A program made the position numbers and the translations under genes. DNA of 64,000 bases from Persicimonas caeni (GTDB lineage: Bacteria > Myxococcota_A > Bradymonadia > Bradymonadales > Bradymonadaceae): assembly GCF_006517175.1 (NCBI RefSeq), contig NZ_CP041186.1:2321001-2385000 (forward strand), given 5' to 3'. Of this stretch, positions 59,588 to 64,000 are shown in pieces; the first letter of the stretch is position 1, and each line of letters begins with the position of its first letter. The notes beneath the pieces were generated by a model, which saw nothing but the letters and a program-made list of their open reading frames with translations, did no database searches and was not told the DNA's origin.

Positions 59588-59606
59588 ACACCGTACACAT
59601 CCCGAC

Positions 59607-61418
59607 ATGACCGACTCCAAACGCACCTACTGGCGTCCCAAGCCCCTCGATCGCTGGGACTGGCCCATCGGCGCGGCGGTGCTCCTGGGCACCTTCGCGC
59701 TCTTGATGGCCACCCTCGACATGGGCTTCACGCGCGACGAGAGCTTCTATTTCCACGCCGCCTACGAGTATATCGGCTGGTTTGAAGAGCTGTGGGACAA
59801 CCTGCTCGCCGGCAACCTCGCCGAGAGTTTCACCAAGGCGAACGTCGACAAGCATTGGAGCTACAACCCCGAGCACCCCGTGCTCGTCAAGACGCTCTTT
59901 GCGCTGAGCCACAAGCTGTTCCACGACAAGCTCGAGTGGCTCAGCCACTCCGAGGCGATGCGCCTGCCCGGGGTCGCCTTCGGGGCGATCACCGTCTTCT
60001 TCACCTACCTGTTCGGCCGGCAGACCTTCGGCCGCTTCGCGGGCCTGATCGCCGTCGGCGCCCTCCTGTTCCAGCCGCGCTTCTTTTTCCACGCCCACTT
60101 GACCGTCTTCGACGTGCCCGTGACCGCGCTGTGGCTGATGGTGGTCTACGCCTACTGGCGAAGCTACGAGAGCAAGGGGTGGGCGGTGGCCACCGGCGTG
60201 CTGTGGGGCCTGGCGCTGTCCGCCAAGCTCAACGCCTTTTTCCTGCCGCCGGTGCTCTTGCTGCACTGGTTCTTCGTGCACTGGCGTGAATTCGGCTTCA
60301 AGCGCGACGAGGCGGGCGCGCGGCTCAAAATCCCGCCGGTGCCCTGGGCGTTCGTGGCGATGGCCGTCATCGGGCCGATTCTGTTCTACGCGCTGTGGCC
60401 ACGCCACTGGTTCGACACGTGGAACCGCGTGGAGTGGTACCTGAACTTCCACCTCAAGCACGTCCACTACTTCGTCTGGTACTTCGGCGAGCGCCTCGAT
60501 CTGCCCCCATTCCCCATGGCCTTCCCGTGGGTGATGACGGCGGTGACCGTGCCCGCGACCATTCTGCTCTCGTTCGTCCTGGGTATTTGGGCAGCCGCAC
60601 GCCAGTGGCGCTTCGTCGACTGGGCCAAGCAGTGGTACGCCGCGCTTCGCCGGCGCGAACTCCCCAACACCAAGGACCCGCGAGCGGGCTTCGACCCCAA
60701 GGGCACCGGGCTTCTGTTGGCGATCAACTTCCTCTTTCCGATCGTCCTCATCGGCATGCCCGACACGCCCGTCTTCGGCGGCACCAAGCACTGGATGCCG
60801 GCGATGCCGTTTATGGCGATGCTCTCGGGCGCCGGCGTGGCCATGGCGTGCGCCATGACGATGCGTGCGCTCCACGAGTACAAGGAGAGCCTGGTCCGAC
60901 CGGCCGTCGGTTGGACCGTCGCCGGCCTGCTGACGGTCTCGGTGCTCGGCCCGGCGGTCTATGCGACCTGGTACAGCCACCCCTTCGGCACCAGCTACTA
61001 CAACGAGCTCATCGGCTCGTACCGCGGCGCCGCCGACTCCCAGATGATGCGCCAATTCTGGGGCTACACCGCCCGCCAGGGCCTGCCCTGGCTCGACGAG
61101 CACGCCCCCAAAAACGCGCGTGTGTGGACCCACAACACCACCGGCTACGCCTGGAATATGTACCGGCGAGACGACATGGTCCGAAAAGACCTGCGCGGGT
61201 CGAGCTACCGGGGCAGCCAATACGGGCTCTTCCACCACCAGCGCGCCTTTGTCTGGCCGCTCACGCGACTGTGGAACGAGTACGGCACGATGGCCCCGGC
61301 TCATGTGGTCAGCATCGACGGGGTGCCGGTGTTGAGCATCTACGAGCGACCGGGGACGCGCGAGAAGGCGAAACAGCGCGAAAAGACAAAGAAACAGCGC
61401 GAAAAGACAAGAGAGTAG
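59607..61418 (+). CDS. GT-C membrane glycosyltransferase (PMT/ArnT-like)
   Basis: 603 aa with about ten to twelve membrane helices. The first loop contains DMGFTRDESFYF, where the Asp-Glu pair fits the catalytic acidic motif of GT-C enzymes. Later soluble parts include HFGTSYYN-type YSHPFGTSYYNEL and a C-terminal periplasmic region. These enzymes transfer sugars from polyprenyl-phosphate donors to lipids or proteins. The extreme C-terminus is a low-complexity KQREKTK/KQREKTRE repeat encoded by tandem units near 61370-61412. Confidence 0.83.
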   Translation: MTDSKRTYWRPKPLDRWDWPIGAAVLLGTFALLMATLDMGFTRDESFYFHAAYEYIGWFEELWDNLLAGNLAESFTKANVDKHWSYNPEHPVLVKTLFALSHKLFHDKLEWLSHSEAMRLPGVAFGAITVFFTYLFGRQTFGRFAGLIAVGALLFQPRFFFHAHLTVFDVPVTALWLMVVYAYWRSYESKGWAVATGVLWGLALSAKLNAFFLPPVLLLHWFFVHWREFGFKRDEAGARLKIPPVPWAFVAMAVIGPILFYALWPRHWFDTWNRVEWYLNFHLKHVHYFVWYFGERLDLPPFPMAFPWVMTAVTVPATILLSFVLGIWAAARQWRFVDWAKQWYAALRRRELPNTKDPRAGFDPKGTGLLLAINFLFPIVLIGMPDTPVFGGTKHWMPAMPFMAMLSGAGVAMACAMTMRALHEYKESLVRPAVGWTVAGLLTVSVLGPAVYATWYSHPFGTSYYNELIGSYRGAADSQMMRQFWGYTARQGLPWLDEHAPKNARVWTHNTTGYAWNMYRRDDMVRKDLRGSSYRGSQYGLFHHQRAFVWPLTRLWNEYGTMAPAHVVSIDGVPVLSIYERPGTREKAKQREKTKKQREKTRE

Positions 61419-61426
61419 AGTCGCGT

Positions 61427-61673
61427 AACATCTTCCTCCCCGCGCGAAGCGCAGGGGAGGACCGAGGAGGGGCCTCCTCCTCCGCGAGCAAAGCGAAGTG
61501 GAGGAGGACCGAGGAGGAGGAGGACAGGCGTACATGAAACAAGTAGACGTATAAGAAGTCGAACAGCCTCTCCCTCGGTCCCTCTCCATTTCGCTTCGCT
61601 ACATGGAAAGGGAGTCCTCTCCTCAATCCTCTCCTTCCCTTCGCTTCGCTACGGGCGGAGAGGAAGATGTCGG
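61427..61673. repeat. Palindromic repeat cluster, third copy of the CTTCGCTTCGCTACGG family
   Basis: Starts with ACATCTTCCTCCCC and ends with GGAGAGGAAGATGTCG, so the ends are inverted. Between lie GGAGGACCGAGGAGG units with inverted partners and CTTCCCTTCGCTTCGCTACG. The same pieces occur at 29466-29816, and a diverged set at 10655-10870. Nothing else is seen in 61419-61752. Confidence 0.8.
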
Positions 61674-61752
61674 TGTGGCAGGAGTTTTAGATCGTTCGGG
61701 CGTCGCCTCCGTTAGAACCATCCGAACCGACGGATGAACCTACGGAGCTCCC

Positions 61753-62469
61753 ATGAACCGCCTTACCCAATCGACCGCCCTGCTCGTCCTGCTCACCACC
61801 CTCGCCCTGGCCGGCTGTAGCAACGCCGGCAAGTCGGCCGATTCCGCCATGCAATCCGAGGCCGTGGCCCGCTCCTCGGGAGGCGGCTTCACCGGCAGTG
61901 ACGAAGCGAGCGAGTCGGGCGGCGAAGCCCGCATCGACGGGCGAAAGCTCAAGCGCAACGCCTGGCTGACCGTCGAGGTCGACAACGAAGACGATATCCC
62001 CAAGACCATCGAAAAAGCCCGGCAGTTGGCTCAGAACGCCAACGGCTATATCCAGAGCGCGTCGACCCACTCGGTGACCATGATGGTGCCGACCGAGCGG
62101 GCCGAGAACTTCCTCGACGAGTTGGCGGCGCTGGGCGAGGTCACCGACAAGCACGTCAGCGTCGTCGACGTGACGTCACAGTACGTCGACCTCGAGATTC
62201 GCATCGACAACCTCGAGAAGACCCGCCAGCGCCTGCAGCAACTGCTCGCCCAGAGCGCCAAGGTCCAAGATGTGTTGGAGGTCGAAAAGGAGTTGTCGCG
62301 GGTGACCATCGAGCTCGAACGGCTCAAAGGTCAGATGCGCACCATGAAGCGCGAGACGACCTACGCGAGCATCCGCCTCAACGTCGAAGAGGAAGTCACG
62401 CCCGGGCCGCTCGGCTGGGTCTTCTACGGCGGCTACAAGGCCGTCAAATGGTTGTTCGTGTGGGATTAA
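61753..62469 (+). CDS. DUF4349 lipoprotein
   Basis: 238 aa. The lipobox LALAGC gives a lipidated Cys22. The DUF4349 domain is recognisable: NAWLTVEVDNEDDIPKTIEKA, GYIQSASTHSVTMMVPTE, a coiled-coil IRIDNLEKTRQRLQQLLAQS with VLEVEKELSRVTIELERLKGQMR, and TTYASIRLNVEE. A C-terminal hydrophobic stretch (GPLGWVFYGGYKAVKWLFVW) may be a membrane anchor. Its stop overlaps the convergent gene's stop by 4 bp. Family function unknown. Confidence 0.9.
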   Translation: MNRLTQSTALLVLLTTLALAGCSNAGKSADSAMQSEAVARSSGGGFTGSDEASESGGEARIDGRKLKRNAWLTVEVDNEDDIPKTIEKARQLAQNANGYIQSASTHSVTMMVPTERAENFLDELAALGEVTDKHVSVVDVTSQYVDLEIRIDNLEKTRQRLQQLLAQSAKVQDVLEVEKELSRVTIELERLKGQMRTMKRETTYASIRLNVEEEVTPGPLGWVFYGGYKAVKWLFVWD

Positions 62470-63068
62470 TCCGCCCGCACCAATACGAACCACGCGTCCA
62501 TCGGCTTGCCCTTGTAGGCGCGGCCGATGGTGCAGTGCTGCGAGACCCGCCGAAGGCGATCGACCATGCCGTGATAGACGAATCGGCCCAGTCGCGCTTT
62601 GTTGCTGATGATCTTGGGCCACTCGTCGGGCCGCTCGGTGGGGAGCTCGCGGTAGTCGATCCAGACCTCGCCGCTCTCTTCATCCTCGTAGGCCACGAAG
62701 TAGCCGGGACCGGTAAACGGCGACATCGTCTGGTGGTTGTAGCCCCACAGCACCTCGCGATTCGACTGGCGCTGGTCGCGGCTGGGTCGGCAGAAGCGCT
62801 TCTGGAACTTACGAAACGCCGGCAGCGTGTTCTGCCCCTCGTGGATGACCTCCTCGAGTGAGCCTTTCTCGGACGGCACGATGTGCTCGATGTCCACCCG
62901 GCGCCCTTCCGCGGCCTCGAAGAGACGCTTCTGAATCTTGGGAGTGAACTCGCGAATCGCCTGCACCCGCTGCTCGTGAGTCGCCTCGTCGAAGGCCGAT
63001 TCCAGCGCGTCACAGTCGATCTGATCGGCGGTCACAAGATCCAAAATCTGGGTCGAGACACGGCTCAT
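62466..63068 (-). CDS. Hypothetical protein, unknown family
   Basis: 200 aa, with AAGGAAG upstream of the ATG at 63068. No signal peptide or membrane segment. Features include EGRRVDIEHIVPSEKGSLEEVIHEGQ, KFQKRFCRPSRDQRQSNREVLWGYN, a Tyr/Asp-rich central GYFVAYEDEESGEVWIDYREL, and KARLGRFVYHGMVDRLRRVS. The sequence ends as a basic/aromatic beta region (AYKGKPMDAWFVLVRAD). It resembles no fold I can name. It is convergent with the DUF4349 gene and lies upstream of the foldase gene on the same strand. Confidence 0.78.
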   Translation of the reverse strand: MSRVSTQILDLVTADQIDCDALESAFDEATHEQRVQAIREFTPKIQKRLFEAAEGRRVDIEHIVPSEKGSLEEVIHEGQNTLPAFRKFQKRFCRPSRDQRQSNREVLWGYNHQTMSPFTGPGYFVAYEDEESGEVWIDYRELPTERPDEWPKIISNKARLGRFVYHGMVDRLRRVSQHCTIGRAYKGKPMDAWFVLVRAD

Positions 63069-63204
63069 AGCACCACTTCCTTGCGCAGCAGGGATACTGA
63101 ACGGTCAGTCGGTTTTGGTACAACGAGCCGATCATAGGGCCGAGGGTCGCAGGTGTCCAGCCATCAACGGCCGAGACCCCACGACCCCGAAACCCCGACC
63201 CACC

Positions 63205-64000
63205 TCACTTCACGTTCTCGGGGTGAAGCTCGACTTTGGTGTTCGCGCGCAGGTCGCTCAACAGGCTTTGGAGCGCCTGCTGGACGCGCTGGTTGCGAAG
63301 CTTGTTCTCGAGTTGGTCTTTGACCTCGTCGTAAGCCACCGTACCAGCCTCGCGCTCGTCGACCTTCTTAACGAGGTGCCAGCCGAACTGGGTTTTGACC
63401 GGCTCGGAGACCTGGCCCTTCTCGAGGTTGAAGGCGACCTCCTCGAATTCGGGGACCATGCGGCCGCGGCCGAACCAGCCCAGATCGCCGCCCTGGTTAG
63501 CCGACGGGCCCTGCGAGTGCTCCTCGGCGAGCTTGGCGAAGTCGGTGCCCTTGGCGGTCGCCTTCTTACGAATCTCGAGGGCCTCTTTGTGAGCCTTCTC
63601 CCAAGCAGCCTCGTCGGCTTCGGGCTCGACTTTGATGAGGATGTGGCGCGCGTGCACCTGCTCGGGGCGATTGAACGCCTCTTTGTTCTCCTCGTAGAAG
63701 CTCTTGACTTCCTCGTCGCTCGGATACTCCATGCCGCGCTTGACCAGAAGTTGCTCGATGGCAAGCGACTCGCGCACCGAGTCACGGAACTCTTCTTTGG
63801 TGATGCCGAGGTTCTTGACCATGTCGTCGAGCGAGCCCATCTGGCCGTTGAGCTTGGCGTTGGCCTCCTCGAACTGGGCGCGGATCTCTTGGACGCGCTC
63901 CTCGAGCTTCTCTTCGCTCACCTCGATATCGGCCTTCTCGACGGCGCGGTCGATGAGCTCGCGGTCGACGATCTTGCTGATGATCTGGTCTTTGACCTGG
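63205..64000 (-). CDS. PpiC/SurA-type peptidyl-prolyl isomerase (C-terminal part, runs off the right edge)
   Basis: At least 265 aa are visible and the frame stays open at 64000; the gene's start is outside. The first part is the SurA_N-like chaperone helices (IISKIVDRELIDRAVEKADIEV, MVKNLGITKEEFRDSVRESL). The parvulin domain follows: VHARHILIK, AEEHSQGPSANQGGDLGWFGRGRMVPEFEEVAF and VKTQFGWHLVKK. It is expected to fold outer-membrane proteins in the periplasm. An in-frame GTG at 63921 is internal, not the start. Confidence 0.93.
   Translation of the reverse strand, partial: QVKDQIISKIVDRELIDRAVEKADIEVSEEKLEERVQEIRAQFEEANAKLNGQMGSLDDMVKNLGITKEEFRDSVRESLAIEQLLVKRGMEYPSDEEVKSFYEENKEAFNRPEQVHARHILIKVEPEADEAAWEKAHKEALEIRKKATAKGTDFAKLAEEHSQGPSANQGGDLGWFGRGRMVPEFEEVAFNLEKGQVSEPVKTQFGWHLVKKVDEREAGTVAYDEVKDQLENKLRNQRVQQALQSLLSDLRANTKVELHPENVK

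Overview
This is 64 kb of chromosome from a GC-rich, Gram-negative delta-proteobacterium-like organism. Outer-membrane proteins, many lipoproteins and a periplasmic-type parvulin are encoded. The best guess, an inference, is Myxococcota or the predatory Bradymonadia/Bradymonadales. Reasons: Asp/Thr-rich and Cys-rich lipoproteins, an FG-GAP/CARDB lipoprotein, a TonB receptor carrying carboxypeptidase-regulatory domains, zinc-ribbon/GYF proteins resembling myxobacterial AgmX/GltJ, and hybrid histidine kinases. There is no sign of phage, plasmid or a large foreign island. The window is core chromosome whose intergenic gaps are heavily colonised by short palindromic elements.

Layout. 0-10.6 kb: an RlmI-type rRNA methyltransferase fused to an S4 and a degenerate pseudouridine-synthase domain; NAD-type isocitrate dehydrogenase; a membrane-anchored five-zinc-ribbon protein; mtnA; and gatC-gatA-gatB (minus strand), whose two internal gaps carry palindromic repeats. 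10.6-14.3 kb: a tight operon of Cys-rich lipoprotein, ferritin-like diiron protein and His-rich polytopic membrane protein, followed by a regular 42-bp tandem array. 14.3-24.3 kb: a sulfatase-fold membrane enzyme with a UbiB-type kinase, a GNAT protein, two large lipoproteins and a cold-shock protein. 24.3-29.4 kb: a lipoprotein, a TonB-dependent receptor and a CPBP protease. 29.9-37.5 kb: dnaE, a domain-repeat lipoprotein bracketed by 110-bp direct repeats, and an unknown protein. 37.6-50.3 kb: two duplicated hybrid histidine kinases, an M16 peptidase, a small possible roadblock-like protein, two tandem zinc-ribbon/TM/TPR proteins and a GNAT-like protein. 50.3-58 kb: the ATP synthase F0 genes (atpZ, a subunit-I-like gene, atpB, atpE), gyrA, an ECF sigma factor and an HD-GYP response regulator. 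58-64 kb: an outer-membrane barrel, a GT-C glycosyltransferase, a DUF4349 lipoprotein, an unknown protein and a PpiC/SurA-type foldase running off the end.

How the genes work together. Housekeeping functions (translation via GatCAB and the methyltransferase, replication via DnaE and GyrA, energy via F0 and Icd) are interleaved with envelope genes. The most promising undescribed unit is the lipoprotein/diiron/His-membrane operon at 10.96-13.5 kb. It combines two metal-ligand-rich proteins with a surface lipoprotein and matches no pathway I recognise. Other notable items are the methyltransferase fusion, the zinc-ribbon/GYF pair, the 42-bp array, and at least six families of small palindromic intergenic elements, one with an apparent target-site duplication.
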